The translations under genes were made by a program, and so were the position numbers. The notes beneath the pieces were generated by a model, which did no database searches, was not told the DNA's origin, and was given only the letters and a program-made list of their open reading frames with translations. Shown here in pieces: positions 52,501-60,342 of a DNA stretch of 64,000 nucleotides (positions are counted from its first letter, which is position 1; each line of letters begins with the position of its first letter). The stretch comes from Nocardia vermiculata NBRC 100427 (GTDB lineage Bacteria; Actinomycetota; Actinomycetes; Mycobacteriales; Mycobacteriaceae). The DNA is taken from the NCBI RefSeq assembly GCF_001613265.1, contig NZ_BDCA01000012.1, forward strand, positions 1 to 64,000, read 5' to 3'.

Positions 52501-52741
52501 GGCCGATCGATTCCGCGGCCGGGAGGCGGCGGTGGTGCTGATCTCGATGACCACCTCGGCACCGGGCGATGCCGCGGACGGGATGGACCGGCTGCTGTCG
52601 CGGCACTGGCTGACCACGGTCGTCTCGCGGGCGATGTGGTCGGCGGTCGTGATCGCTTCCCCGCTGCTCACCGACTACCTCCCCGAAACCCCGGCACAGC
52701 TACCCGATCTCGCGGCCTATCTCGAACTCACCGGCGGCTGA
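49517..52741 (+). CDS. TM0106-family RecB-like nuclease/helicase, catalytic motifs eroded
   Basis: 1074 aa. AGGAGGA at 49504-49510 sets a TTG start at 49517; the frame extends 46 codons upstream without support. Order: RecB-like N-terminal region (ALVRAARCEFALLRALDAE, then CGHCETC with HhH-like DAGITTVDRLA), an RNase H/DnaQ-like middle (DVFVTLTGSAVG; HYPDLRIYHYCSP; DLYPIVRSALL) and a superfamily I helicase part with Walker A GPSGTGKT near 706. The usual DxK of RecB, the acidic cluster of the DnaQ-like part (FDIEGDP type) and the Walker B DE are changed; Walker B reads LLVIADAGYF. It may be a pseudoenzyme or a structural scaffold. It is divergent from the hydrolase-PE-PPE operon. Confidence 0.8.
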   Translation: MILFGDRVVCSTAALVRAARCEFALLRALDAELGTVTAPDSALPRLPLGSTEPDEAEPNAVEAAVRIAAPAPTLEDLARAHEQTVTALRDGAPVVLGPTFFDGEFAAGCTAVVRLPGSPGLGLRSRSPVLDVATLMELSACAAMLRDNGFEVDPWIRSGASSGTEPIHELRSAEPVYAARRHRLNTIIAAKQDELLPVQWGDRRYLACGHCETCRAELIAGRDLLLVAGMRPAVRAQLRDAGITTVDRLAQADSSVTGVAAQTFSTLRRQAELQLRRKRTGEPAYAVTDAAAFGELAQPDAGDVFVTLTGSAVGVGVVARGADGGDGVLLFHTFTTHDPVPLLEFLADRQQHYPDLRIYHYCSPIRPLLADLCARCGADDETADELLGALLDLYPIVRSALLIGARSYALPEVLELLDPDAAPIEGDLESHCAATVRLRDRLGEFAAHHDIAPCPVPSPLAAEQPTAVEAALREFAFDYEQTRTGAQQAAAVMAAVLGYHRREQQPLHWAHDDRLHRPIGEWADTPGVLVADWAGVETKWQHTDDRPVRRYLTLIGRLGTGRPPPPGTPVRTLYDGQVPDLPATPGRRATAAATVLGCALDDNFDDVVRVEELLPPGCAPYDELPAAIVPDPPGRDENLEQALAVVAHELLITLPEVPHTAVFDLLCRRRPRLRESTALPEVFGDYAAAVTAAVLDLDDSYLAVQGPSGTGKTETAARVIERLVTRYKWRVGVVAGSHSAAEALLDAVVRAGVLPELVAKSDAHTVAPEWLAITAEWYPRFLDNAVNGCVIGGLTADFTDAGQVATGSLDLLVIADAGYFPLAQAIAVGTAAHNLLLLGDPAPLPGNGLHPEPVHESVLGRIVGEHPTLPADFGYFLERTWRMHPQLCGPISRLRYGGRLRSNETVTLARELDGVAPGVRAVPVEHHGNSTESAEEAREIVRQVRSLLGRTWRQGALTRPLHPHDILVVAPYHAQVARIRMLLSRARIEDVVVGTADRFRGREAAVVLISMTTSAPGDAADGMDRLLSRHWLTTVVSRAMWSAVVIASPLLTDYLPETPAQLPDLAAYLELTGG

Positions 52742-52745
52742 ACCG

Positions 52746-53924
52746 CTAGCCGAAGTTGCGCCCCTCACCCCGGTAGGTCGGTACCGCGGTGCGGCGACCG
52801 TCGGGATCGACGAGGTGCAGCTGATCGAAGCGCTCGCAGAGCTCACCCGCTTTGGCGTGACGCATCCACACCCGATCCCCGACCGCCAACTTCCCGGCCC
52901 CGGTGAACGGGGTCTGCACCTCACCCGCCCCCTCGGTGCCGATCAGGCGCAAACCCTTGGGCCATACCGGTTTCGGCACCCGCGCGGCACCCGCCGGCCC
53001 GGAGGCGATATAACCGCCCGCAAAGACCGTGGCAATATCGGCCGCAGGTCGGCGCAGCACCGGCAGCGCGAAGTACAGCGCCGGATGCGGTGTGAAGGCG
53101 CGATATCCGTCGAACAGGGTCGGAACATAGAGGCCCGATCCGGCGGTCACCTCGGTGACCTCGGGCGCGGACACACTGACCTCGATCGAACCGCTGCCAC
53201 CGCTGTTGACGATCTCGAGCTCGCCCACGGCCGCGCGGACCGCGTCGAGCACCTGTACCCGCCGCGTACCGATCTCGGACGCGGACAGACGTTTCACCAC
53301 GCGCACAGCGGGATTGGTATCGGGCAGGCCCGCGATCTGCGCCTCGTAGGTCATCACACCGACCACCCGGAAGCCGCGGGCGCGGGCGGCGGCGGCCAGC
53401 TGCCCGGCCTGTTCCGGGGTGCGAATCGGGGAGCGGCGGACCCCTAGATGCAGTGGTCCGATCCGCAGCGACGCGTCGACGTCGAGACAGATCCTCGGGC
53501 TGACCCCGGCACCGCCGACCGCCGACCGGATCAGCTCGAGCTGAGCTACATCGTCGACCATGAGGGTGATCGCGTCCAGCGCGGCCGCATCGGCGCCGAG
53601 TCGGGCCAGTGCCGAGCGGTCGACGCTGGGGTATCCCAGCAGTATGTCGCGCGCACCGTGCCCGGCCAGCCACAGCGCCTCACGCAGTGAGTAGGACATG
53701 ATCCCGGCGAATCCGCCCTGTCCGGTGAGCTGCGAGCCCAGCACTTCCTCGAGGACCGTGCGACAGCGCACCGATTTGCTCGCCACCCGGATCGGCACGC
53801 CGCGGGCGCGGCGAACCAGGTCGGCAGCATTGGCACGCAGTGCCCTCAGATCCAGAGCAGCCAGTGGTGGGTCCAGATCCGCGGTCGCGGCGTGCAGGTC
53901 GGCAATCGGCGACGCATCTGTCAC
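52746..53924 (-). CDS. D-threonine aldolase/alanine-racemase-like PLP enzyme
   Basis: 392 aa from GTG 53924; the frame reaches 53978 but family members begin near ADLDPPLAALDL. Fold-type III PLP enzyme with the lysine in IRVASKSVRC (about residue 50), the ring-stacking EIVNSGGSGSIEVS block and a C-terminal domain with RHAKAGELCE and VPTYRGEG, typical of D-threonine aldolase and D-serine deaminase relatives. Probably acts on D-amino acids or beta-hydroxy amino acids; substrate unproven. It converges on the TM0106-like gene with 4 nt between the stops. Confidence 0.88.
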   Translation of the reverse strand: MTDASPIADLHAATADLDPPLAALDLRALRANAADLVRRARGVPIRVASKSVRCRTVLEEVLGSQLTGQGGFAGIMSYSLREALWLAGHGARDILLGYPSVDRSALARLGADAAALDAITLMVDDVAQLELIRSAVGGAGVSPRICLDVDASLRIGPLHLGVRRSPIRTPEQAGQLAAAARARGFRVVGVMTYEAQIAGLPDTNPAVRVVKRLSASEIGTRRVQVLDAVRAAVGELEIVNSGGSGSIEVSVSAPEVTEVTAGSGLYVPTLFDGYRAFTPHPALYFALPVLRRPAADIATVFAGGYIASGPAGAARVPKPVWPKGLRLIGTEGAGEVQTPFTGAGKLAVGDRVWMRHAKAGELCERFDQLHLVDPDGRRTAVPTYRGEGRNFG

Positions 53925-54005
53925 ATCCACCAGCCAATCACGAAACTGGTCATACGTCCAGAACCGTAGACAGCGCAACAGTGCCGACCACCAGCAGCAG
54001 CGGCG

Positions 54006-54464
54006 TCAGCGGCAAACAGCCTTCGTGGTCAGCGTCGATACCAGATCGTCGCACACCACCAGGATGATCTCGTCGTCTCCCTCGGCCAGCCAGCGCATCA
54101 CGGCACCGTGCATGACGGCGACGACATAGGCCGAAATCGCCTCGACCGGTTCGAGCCATTCGGTATCGGACCGCTCGGCACAGAGCTTCAGGTACGCGCC
54201 GACCTCGGCATCCAGTTCACGGAACAACTCCGGCCCGGGCGTATCGGCCGGGTCCAGCCGATCCTCCCAGCGCCGCCGCAATGCGGCGACCGCCACCTCG
54301 AGGGTGTGAATCTGCCGTTGCGGCTTCGCCTTGATGGCCGGCCAGACGGCACTCACTCCGGCGTGCAGCAGAACGCGCAGCTTCCGTGTGCCATCACATT
54401 CGACGGCACCACAGGCCGTTTCGATGGCCTCCTGGACGGCCGGCCGCGGCCGGGTCCGGATCAT
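54006..54464 (-). CDS. TetR C-terminal-domain protein without helix-turn-helix
   Basis: 152 aa from ATG 54464; a TTG at 54536 would add 24 unrelated residues. The sequence matches only the TetR ligand-binding half (LRVLLHAGVSAVWPAIKAKP, RQIHTLEVAVAALRRRW and WLEPVEAISAYVVAVMHG). No DNA-binding helix-turn-helix precedes it in any frame of the upstream 200 nt. It is thus either a decayed regulator or a domain used alone. It ends 81 nt before the D-threonine-aldolase-like gene, its probable former target. Confidence 0.6.
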   Translation of the reverse strand: MIRTRPRPAVQEAIETACGAVECDGTRKLRVLLHAGVSAVWPAIKAKPQRQIHTLEVAVAALRRRWEDRLDPADTPGPELFRELDAEVGAYLKLCAERSDTEWLEPVEAISAYVVAVMHGAVMRWLAEGDDEIILVVCDDLVSTLTTKAVCR

Positions 54465-54853
54465 TTCTCCACTAGCGCTCAACGACGACTCCCTCGGCGA
54501 AAGAACTCGCGCACCTCGCCTGCGCGGCTCGCTCAACGGGCTTTCGGATCAGGGGCGATCACTCCGAGCTGTCCCTCGGGGACCCGTTCAACGTTCACTA
54601 TGTTAAAGGTTTTCCGGGGATTGCGACCAGGTTCGATGGGACATTACAGACCGAAAGATTGTTTTGTTATCTACCCGGCAATCCATACCGAACGGTGCGA
54701 TACCGAATCCCCCACGGTCAGCGCGACCCTTTTCGGAGCACAAACGATCAGAACTCTACGGCCCGGAGCCGGAATCGTTATAACGCTGTGTTCAAGCCCA
54801 CAGCCACGACAGCTCGACCCCACGACGACACCGACGCCGATAACCTGTACTGC
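54465..54853. other. Intergenic region upstream of ptpB
   Basis: This 389-nt stretch holds a candidate -10 for a leaderless ptpB transcript and a short leftward frame (54533-54598, 21 aa, MNVERVPEGQLGVIAP...) whose TGA overlaps a possible TTG start of the TetR remnant. A TAACAT box lies just before that frame. Nothing else was recognised. Confidence 0.4.
54841..54846 (+). promoter_or_regulatory. Candidate -10 box of leaderless ptpB transcript
   Basis: TAACCT fits TANNNT and ends 7 nt before GTG 54854, so the start codon would lie at the transcript 5' end. This decides the start in favour of 54854 over the longer frame. Confidence 0.45.
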
Positions 54854-55672
54854 GTGACCACGGTGCGACCCGATCATCTGCATATTTCCGGGACTTTCAA
54901 CTATCGCGACGTGGGCGGTCTGCGCACGGCAGGCGGGGCGAAGATCCGCACCGGCGTCCTGCTCCGATCGGCCCAACTCTGCCGCCTGGACGCACGCGGA
55001 CACGACACCCTGCGCCGCCTCGGCGTCGCCACCGTGCACGATCTACGCGGACCGGGCGAGGCCGCCCGCATGGGGTCGGACTTGCTGCCCGAGGGGGTGC
55101 GGCTCGAGGTGACTCCGTTCCATCCGGACGTCGGCGCCGGTGCCCCGCACGAATCGGGCGCAGCCGACGCCGCGACCGAGGCGGAGTTCGCGTCCGGGTC
55201 CGGGTCCGGCAGGGCCCCGCACGAGGCCGGCACGACCGGCGGACACCCCCTCGACCTGCTCGGCGTCTATGCCGAATTCCCGACCATGCCACTGGCCGGC
55301 ATCGCGATCGAGGCGATGGCCCGCTCCCTGGCCCGCGGCGACGGTGCGGTGCTGGTGCACTGCGCGGCCGGCAAGGACCGCACCGGATGGGCCGTCGCCA
55401 CCCTGCTGCGCGCCGTCGGCGTCGACGAGGACGACATCATGGCCGATTTCCTGCTCTCCAACGAAGCCGCCGATGCGCTGGCCGCCGATATGGCGCGCAG
55501 CTACGGCACAGGCGCGACCATTGCACCGGACCTGCTCGGCGTGCGCAGCGACTATCTCACCGCCGGCACCGATGCGATGCGCGAGCGATACGGCGACCTC
55601 GACGGATACCTCGCTGCCATCGGCATCACCCCCGAACTGCGCGCCGCACTGCACACCCGGCTGCTCGAGTAG
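54854..55672 (+). CDS. ptpB: PtpB-type protein tyrosine/lipid phosphatase
   Basis: 272 aa from GTG 54854. The P-loop HCAAGKDRTG (Cys170) is that of M. tuberculosis PtpB and other lipid/triple-specificity phosphatases, where the Lys-Asp dipeptide is characteristic. N-terminal block GTFNYRDVGGLRT and VHDLRG are also typical. A low-complexity insertion (about 95-135, with two APHE copies) replaces part of the region that is a lid in PtpB. No signal peptide; PtpB is nevertheless secreted in mycobacteria, so location is open. It converges on the AMP-ligase gene with 3 nt between stops. Confidence 0.88.
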   Translation: MTTVRPDHLHISGTFNYRDVGGLRTAGGAKIRTGVLLRSAQLCRLDARGHDTLRRLGVATVHDLRGPGEAARMGSDLLPEGVRLEVTPFHPDVGAGAPHESGAADAATEAEFASGSGSGRAPHEAGTTGGHPLDLLGVYAEFPTMPLAGIAIEAMARSLARGDGAVLVHCAAGKDRTGWAVATLLRAVGVDEDDIMADFLLSNEAADALAADMARSYGTGATIAPDLLGVRSDYLTAGTDAMRERYGDLDGYLAAIGITPELRAALHTRLLE

Positions 55673-55675
55673 CCG

Positions 55676-56920
55676 CTAACCGGCGCGGCGTACCAGGCCG
55701 TCGGTGTCGATGCTGACCTGGTGGCCGGTATGAAACCAGCTACCGGTGAAACGGGATTCGGTCCGGGCGGGATCGTTCCAGTAGCGCGGGGTGATATTCG
55801 GGCCGCGACAGAGCAGTTCGCCGCTGCCGACCTCGGCCCGCGGGCCCGCCAGCGCCAATTCGGTACCGCCGAAGGGCACGCCGAGCACGTCACCACCCGG
55901 TTCACCGCCGTCCGGCAGTGCCAAGCCGATGCCGCTGGTTTCGGTGGCGCCCCAGACCGACCATTGACGCGCCTGCGGGAACGCCTCGCGTAGGCCCGCG
56001 GCCACCTGCTCGGCGGTGCCCGCATCGGTAGCGGCCATTTCGGCTCGATGCCCCGCGGTGCAGACCTGACGCACCCGCTCTCCTCGCAGGCCGGCCAAGG
56101 CCGGAAGCAGCCCGGCGAAGGTGCGCGGGGTCGCGGCGACCATATCGATCCGTTCGTCGACGATCGTTTCCGCGACCGTCGACGGATCCGGCGCGAGCAC
56201 CACGGTGCCGCCGACCGCGAAGGTCGGCAACAGCTGGTCGACACAGCCGCTGGCATGGGCCAGCGGCATCAGGACCAGATTGCGCAGGCCGTCGGTCGGC
56301 AGATCGAATGCGCCGACCACCGACCGGACGGCCGAGAGCAGATTCTCGTTGGTCAGTTCCACACCGCGCGGAGCGCCCGCGGCATCCGAGGCCGCGACGC
56401 CGCTGGTGTAGCAGAGCAGCGCCAATTCGGTCAGGGAGGCGCCGTCGTCGATGAACGAGGCACCATCGGGCAGGTCGCCGTAGCCCGACTCCGCACCGCC
56501 GCCGTCGAGCACGAAATCCGCGCAACTGTCGGCGATGACCTGCGCGGCCACCGACTCGGGCAGGCCGTCGTGCACCAGCACCGGCACCGCTCCCGACAGC
56601 AGGGCGCCGAGGAAGGCCTGCACCCAGCGTGCCCCCACCGGCATCCGCACCGCGACCCGGTCGCCGTAGCCGATTCCGTGTTCCTGCAGCCCACCCGCAA
56701 TGCGGGAGGCCGCGTGCCACAACTGCCGGTAGGTCAGCCGCGGGCCGCCTATCTCGACCACCGCCTCGCGGGCGGCGAACGCGTGCACCTGCACGTCGAG
56801 CAATTCGGTGAGCGCCGGGTTCAGGTTCCCGTACCGCAGTACGCCGTCGGCTCCACGAGCGACGGGGTTACCGCACAGCGGATTTCGCGGCTGCGGACAT
56901 TCGATCAGAAGCTGCGTCAT
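55676..56920 (-). CDS. AMP-dependent acyl-CoA synthetase lacking its C-terminal domain
   Basis: 414 aa from ATG 56920, with GGAGGGATTG just upstream. ANL-superfamily features include LLCYTSGVAASD (P-loop, with Ser-Gly kept but shortened), SVWGATETSG and FTGSWFHTGHQVSID. The protein stops after DTDGLVRRAG, at the hinge where full enzymes continue for about 110 residues carrying the A10 lysine. It therefore lacks the thioester-forming half, unless that domain is supplied by another protein. The truncation ends 3 nt from the ptpB stop. Upstream is the enoyl-CoA hydratase gene, leftward. Confidence 0.82.
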   Translation of the reverse strand: MTQLLIECPQPRNPLCGNPVARGADGVLRYGNLNPALTELLDVQVHAFAAREAVVEIGGPRLTYRQLWHAASRIAGGLQEHGIGYGDRVAVRMPVGARWVQAFLGALLSGAVPVLVHDGLPESVAAQVIADSCADFVLDGGGAESGYGDLPDGASFIDDGASLTELALLCYTSGVAASDAAGAPRGVELTNENLLSAVRSVVGAFDLPTDGLRNLVLMPLAHASGCVDQLLPTFAVGGTVVLAPDPSTVAETIVDERIDMVAATPRTFAGLLPALAGLRGERVRQVCTAGHRAEMAATDAGTAEQVAAGLREAFPQARQWSVWGATETSGIGLALPDGGEPGGDVLGVPFGGTELALAGPRAEVGSGELLCRGPNITPRYWNDPARTESRFTGSWFHTGHQVSIDTDGLVRRAG

Positions 56921-57013
56921 CAATCCCTCCGGATGCCTCGCACAACAGGCATCTGCGACTATATGACGCAGATCACAATCGCGGGGCATTAGGCGACAAA
57001 GATGTCCGCGCGG

Positions 57014-57808
57014 TCACCTCCCGGTGTAACTCGCCTTACCCGGACCTACCTCGAGGAAGCTGCGCACCCCACCCTGCAGATCCGCGGTGGCGAACAGTTC
57101 ACCGGAGACCTTCGGCGTCACCGCATCGGCGTGCGCCACACCACCGGAGCGCCAGGCCTCGATGATTTGTTTGGTGGCCGCATGTGCCCGCGTGGGACCG
57201 TCGGCGAGCCGGGCGGCCAAGGCGCGTGCGGCGGCGTCGACGTCGTCGTGGACCGCATTGACCACACCCCACTCCGCCATGGTGGCCGCGTCGTACACGT
57301 CACCGGTCATCACCAGCTCCCTGGCCCGGCCGGAACCGGCCCGCTCGGCCAGCCGCTGCGGACCGCCCATCGACGGGGTCAGGCCGACCACCGTCTCCAC
57401 CAGACCGAACTTGGCCTTCGGCGAGGCCAGCAGCACATCGCAGGCCAGGGAGATCTCGAAGGCGGCGGTGAGGGTCAGCCCGTGCGAGGCGAAGACCACC
57501 GGGCACGGCAACTGCTCGATCGGGCGGATGATCCGCTCGAACAATCGCTCCCAGAGCGCGGTTCCCTGCTCGACACTCAGCCCGTCGAATTCGTGCACAT
57601 CGACACCGCCGGACACCAGCTTGCCCTCCGCGCGCAGCAGCAGCGCACGCGGCGGATCGGCGGTCAGCTCCGCGAGGTCGGTGGCGAGCGAGTCCAGCAG
57701 CACCGAATCGAACAGGTTCAGCGGCGGATGGTCGATGGTGATGGTCGCGAGTTGCGCGCCGGCCGCGGTCTCGGTTCGCTCCAACCGGGTGGGTTTCGAA
57801 TCGCTCAT
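57014..57808 (-). CDS. Enoyl-CoA hydratase/isomerase family protein
   Basis: 264 aa. Crotonase fold with an oxyanion-hole pair in EGKLVSGGVDVHEF and ASHGLTLTAAFEISLACD. The two catalytic Glu of true hydratases are not both evident (LVETVVGLTPSMGG has one), so it may be a hydratase, isomerase or hydrolase of acyl-CoA. It lies 93 nt upstream of the truncated acyl-CoA synthetase in the same direction and probably acts on the same class of acyl-CoA. Confidence 0.85.
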   Translation of the reverse strand: MSDSKPTRLERTETAAGAQLATITIDHPPLNLFDSVLLDSLATDLAELTADPPRALLLRAEGKLVSGGVDVHEFDGLSVEQGTALWERLFERIIRPIEQLPCPVVFASHGLTLTAAFEISLACDVLLASPKAKFGLVETVVGLTPSMGGPQRLAERAGSGRARELVMTGDVYDAATMAEWGVVNAVHDDVDAAARALAARLADGPTRAHAATKQIIEAWRSGGVAHADAVTPKVSGELFATADLQGGVRSFLEVGPGKASYTGR

Positions 57809-57896
57809 CGAGCGAATCTATCCAGATCCGATACGTTCCGGAAACCCCGGACGCAACCCCGCCCGGATCGCCGCTGGTGTCTGCCACACTGGTGCG

Positions 57897-58922
57897 GTGA
57901 CCACCTCCCCGACCGAGAATGCCGGTTCCTACGTCGAGCCGGGAGCGTTCAACCGGGACACCAACTACATCACGACCCGGATCACCGCCGACGGGCGCGA
58001 GGGGTACCCGGTCGAACCGCAGCGGTACCGGCTGATCGCGGCCCGGGCGTGCCCGTGGGCCAACCGCACCCTGATCGTGCGCCGGCTGCTCGGTCTGGAA
58101 CAGGTGCTCTCCCTCGGACTGTGCGGCCCGACCCACGACAAGCGCAGCTGGACCTTCGATCTCGACCCGGGCGAGACCGATCCGGTGCTGGGCATCCACT
58201 TCCTGCGCGATGCGTATCTGGCGCGCGACCCGGAATATCCGCGCGGAATCACCGTGCCGGCCATCGTGGACGTCCCGACCGGACAGGTGGTCACCAACGA
58301 CTACGCGCAGATCACCCTGGATTTCTCCACCGAGTGGTCGCGGTTCCACCGGACCGGCGCGCCGCAGCTGTATCCCGAACCGCTGCGCGCCGAGATCGAT
58401 TCGGTGAACCGCCGGGTCTACACCGAGGTGAACAACGGCGTGTACCGCTGCGGTTTCGCCGGCAGTCAGGACGCCTACGACGCCGCCTACGACCGCCTGT
58501 TCACGGCGCTGGACTGGTTATCGGAGCGGCTGAGCGAACAGCGCTATCTCGTAGGCGACACCATCACCGAAGCCGACGTCCGGCTGTTCACCACCCTGGT
58601 TCGCTTCGATGCGGTGTACCACGGGCACTTCAAATGCAACCGGGAGAAGTTGAGCGAACAACCGGTGCTGTGGGCCTACGCACGCGATCTGTTCCAGACT
58701 CCGGGTTTCGGCGATACCGTCGACTTCACCCAGATCAAGCAGCACTACTACATGGTGCATCGCGATATCAATCCCACCGGGATCGTGCCCAAGGGCCCGG
58801 AGCTGTCCGGCTGGCGCACCCCACACGGTCGCGAGGCGCTGGGTGGCAACCCGTTCGGCGACGGGACCCCGCCACCTCCGCCGCTACCACCGGAGCAGGT
58901 GCCCGCCGCACACGGCGCCTGA
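57897..58922 (+). CDS. Xi-class glutathione transferase-like (hydroquinone reductase-type) protein
   Basis: 341 aa from GTG 57897. The active-site CPWANR with Cys52 is the xi-class signature of glutathionyl-hydroquinone reductases (YqjG/EcM4), followed by the family blocks TNDYAQITLDF and GFAGSQDAYDAAYDRLF. Xi enzymes reductively remove thiol adducts from quinols. Nocardia-type bacteria use mycothiol, not glutathione, so the physiological thiol is uncertain and may be mycothiol. The C-terminus is proline-rich. Convergent with the VOC gene. Confidence 0.88.
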   Translation: MTTSPTENAGSYVEPGAFNRDTNYITTRITADGREGYPVEPQRYRLIAARACPWANRTLIVRRLLGLEQVLSLGLCGPTHDKRSWTFDLDPGETDPVLGIHFLRDAYLARDPEYPRGITVPAIVDVPTGQVVTNDYAQITLDFSTEWSRFHRTGAPQLYPEPLRAEIDSVNRRVYTEVNNGVYRCGFAGSQDAYDAAYDRLFTALDWLSERLSEQRYLVGDTITEADVRLFTTLVRFDAVYHGHFKCNREKLSEQPVLWAYARDLFQTPGFGDTVDFTQIKQHYYMVHRDINPTGIVPKGPELSGWRTPHGREALGGNPFGDGTPPPPPLPPEQVPAAHGA

Positions 58923-58930
58923 CGGGCGGG

Positions 58931-59365
58931 TCAGCCGGCGGCGCCCGCGTAGGTCCCGAAGCTCCAGAACACCCCCTCGGGGTCACGGCAGGTGAATCCG
59001 CGCGATCCGTAGTCCTCGTCGCGCAGTTCCACCTCGATCGTCGCCCCGGCGGCGCGGGCTCGTTCGTAGCGGGCGTCGGGATCGTCGACGACGAGGTAGA
59101 CCGATCCGGACCCGGGCGCCTGCTTGCACAGGGCGGCACCCTCCCGGACCGAGCCCAGCATGATTCCGCCGCCGCCGGGCCAGGCCAGTTCGGCGTGGTC
59201 GACCACCTCGCCACTGCCGTACCGGGCCACCTCGACGAATCCGAACGCCCGCTGCAGGAAATCGATCGCCGCCGGAGCATCGCGGTAGAGGAAGGTCGGC
59301 CAGATCGGAGCGGCTCGCCCCGTCCGGCCGGATGTCGTTTCGCTGGTCATGGTTTCGCTGGTCAT
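58931..59365 (-). CDS. VOC superfamily (glyoxalase/bleomycin-resistance-like) protein
   Basis: 144 aa, single VOC domain pair (IWPTFLYRDAPAAIDFLQRAF at the start; FTCRDPEGVFWSFG at the end). Metal-ligand positions look incomplete: His in VDHAEL and Glu in PEGVFW are visible. The first 30 nt carry a perfect 15-bp tandem duplication, so the protein begins MTSET-MTSET and either ATG (59365 or 59350) may be used. It is 18 nt downstream of the AraC gene, forming a two-gene unit. Function unknown. Confidence 0.82.
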   Translation of the reverse strand: MTSETMTSETTSGRTGRAAPIWPTFLYRDAPAAIDFLQRAFGFVEVARYGSGEVVDHAELAWPGGGGIMLGSVREGAALCKQAPGSGSVYLVVDDPDARYERARAAGATIEVELRDEDYGSRGFTCRDPEGVFWSFGTYAGAAG

Positions 59366-59383
59366 GACCTCAGCATGACGCGC

Positions 59384-60265
59384 TCAGCACCCCTCGGCTT
59401 GGACGAATGGGAACACCTCGCGCGCCCGCCAGACCGACGGCGAGCACCCGGCGAGCGACCGCCACTCCCGCGCCATATGCGCCTGGTCGTAATAGCCGGC
59501 CACCGCTGCCACCTCCGCGATACCGGCTCCGGGCCGTCGAAGCATCCGATGGGAGCTCTGGAAACGGGTCAGACGGTCGGCTTCCTTCGGGGTGATGCCG
59601 AACTCGGTGCTGAAACGAGTGGCTAGATATCGCCTGCTCCAGCCGATATCGCGAGCGACGTCCTCGACCGAGAGCGGATGTGCCGGATCGGTGAGCAGCC
59701 GCCACGCCCGCGCGAGGTTGGCATCCATCTCCCACCGGCGGGGGTCGGCCGCCGCCGCCCGGGCGAGCAGGACCTCGTCGAGAATGTCGAACCGGGTACG
59801 CCACTGTGGGGTCGCACCGATCCGTTCGCGCACGCGCCGGGAATCGGCCCCCAGCAGATCGGAGAGGTCCACGATCCACGAACCCAGTTCACCGGCCGGA
59901 ATGCCGAACAGCGCCCGCGCGCCGGCCGGGGTCATGGCCAGCTGGATGCCGTGCTGATATCCGTCGTGCGCGATCAGCGTCGGCCGCAGCGTGATCCCGC
60001 CGGCCAGCGCGTCCCAGCACCCACCCGCCTGCTCGGGATGCGACGACACCGGTACCTCGATCGGGTCGTCGATGGTCACGATGACCGTGATCGCGGTGCT
60101 GGGCATCCCGACGTGCACACCCGGGCCGAAACCGCGCAACAGATAGCCGTCGTAGCTGCCCAGGAACGGCCGCAACGGCGGGGCGGGTAACCGGCGAGCT
60201 CCGGCGGAGACACCACTCACCTCGTCCACGGTAGGCGCCGTGCCGGAGCGACGGAACCACCACAC
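59384..60265 (-). CDS. AraC family transcriptional regulator
   Basis: 293 aa from GTG 60265; a GTG at 60229 is an alternative start. The C-terminal AraC domain has two helix-turn-helices, VEDVARDIGWSRRYLATRF and GIAEVAAVAGYYDQAHMAREW, the second with the family Tyr-Asp-Gln-H block. The N-terminal 150 residues are a cupin-like effector domain of the type in many actinobacterial regulators. It probably controls itself and the VOC gene 18 nt downstream. It is divergent from the EcsC-like gene, 77 nt apart. Confidence 0.9.
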   Translation of the reverse strand: MWWFRRSGTAPTVDEVSGVSAGARRLPAPPLRPFLGSYDGYLLRGFGPGVHVGMPSTAITVIVTIDDPIEVPVSSHPEQAGGCWDALAGGITLRPTLIAHDGYQHGIQLAMTPAGARALFGIPAGELGSWIVDLSDLLGADSRRVRERIGATPQWRTRFDILDEVLLARAAAADPRRWEMDANLARAWRLLTDPAHPLSVEDVARDIGWSRRYLATRFSTEFGITPKEADRLTRFQSSHRMLRRPGAGIAEVAAVAGYYDQAHMAREWRSLAGCSPSVWRAREVFPFVQAEGC

Positions 60266-60342
60266 GACACCGTTCGTTGAGCAGGTGGTCGCCGGGCACC
60301 ACTAGAGTTTGTGCGGACCGGACGAGAGGGGATGTGTTGCCG

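Noticed and set aside
57002..59626. 874-codon rightward frame overlapping the hydratase, GST and VOC genes
   Set aside because: It runs through two antisense genes and the wrong frame of the GST gene; no domain can be seen.
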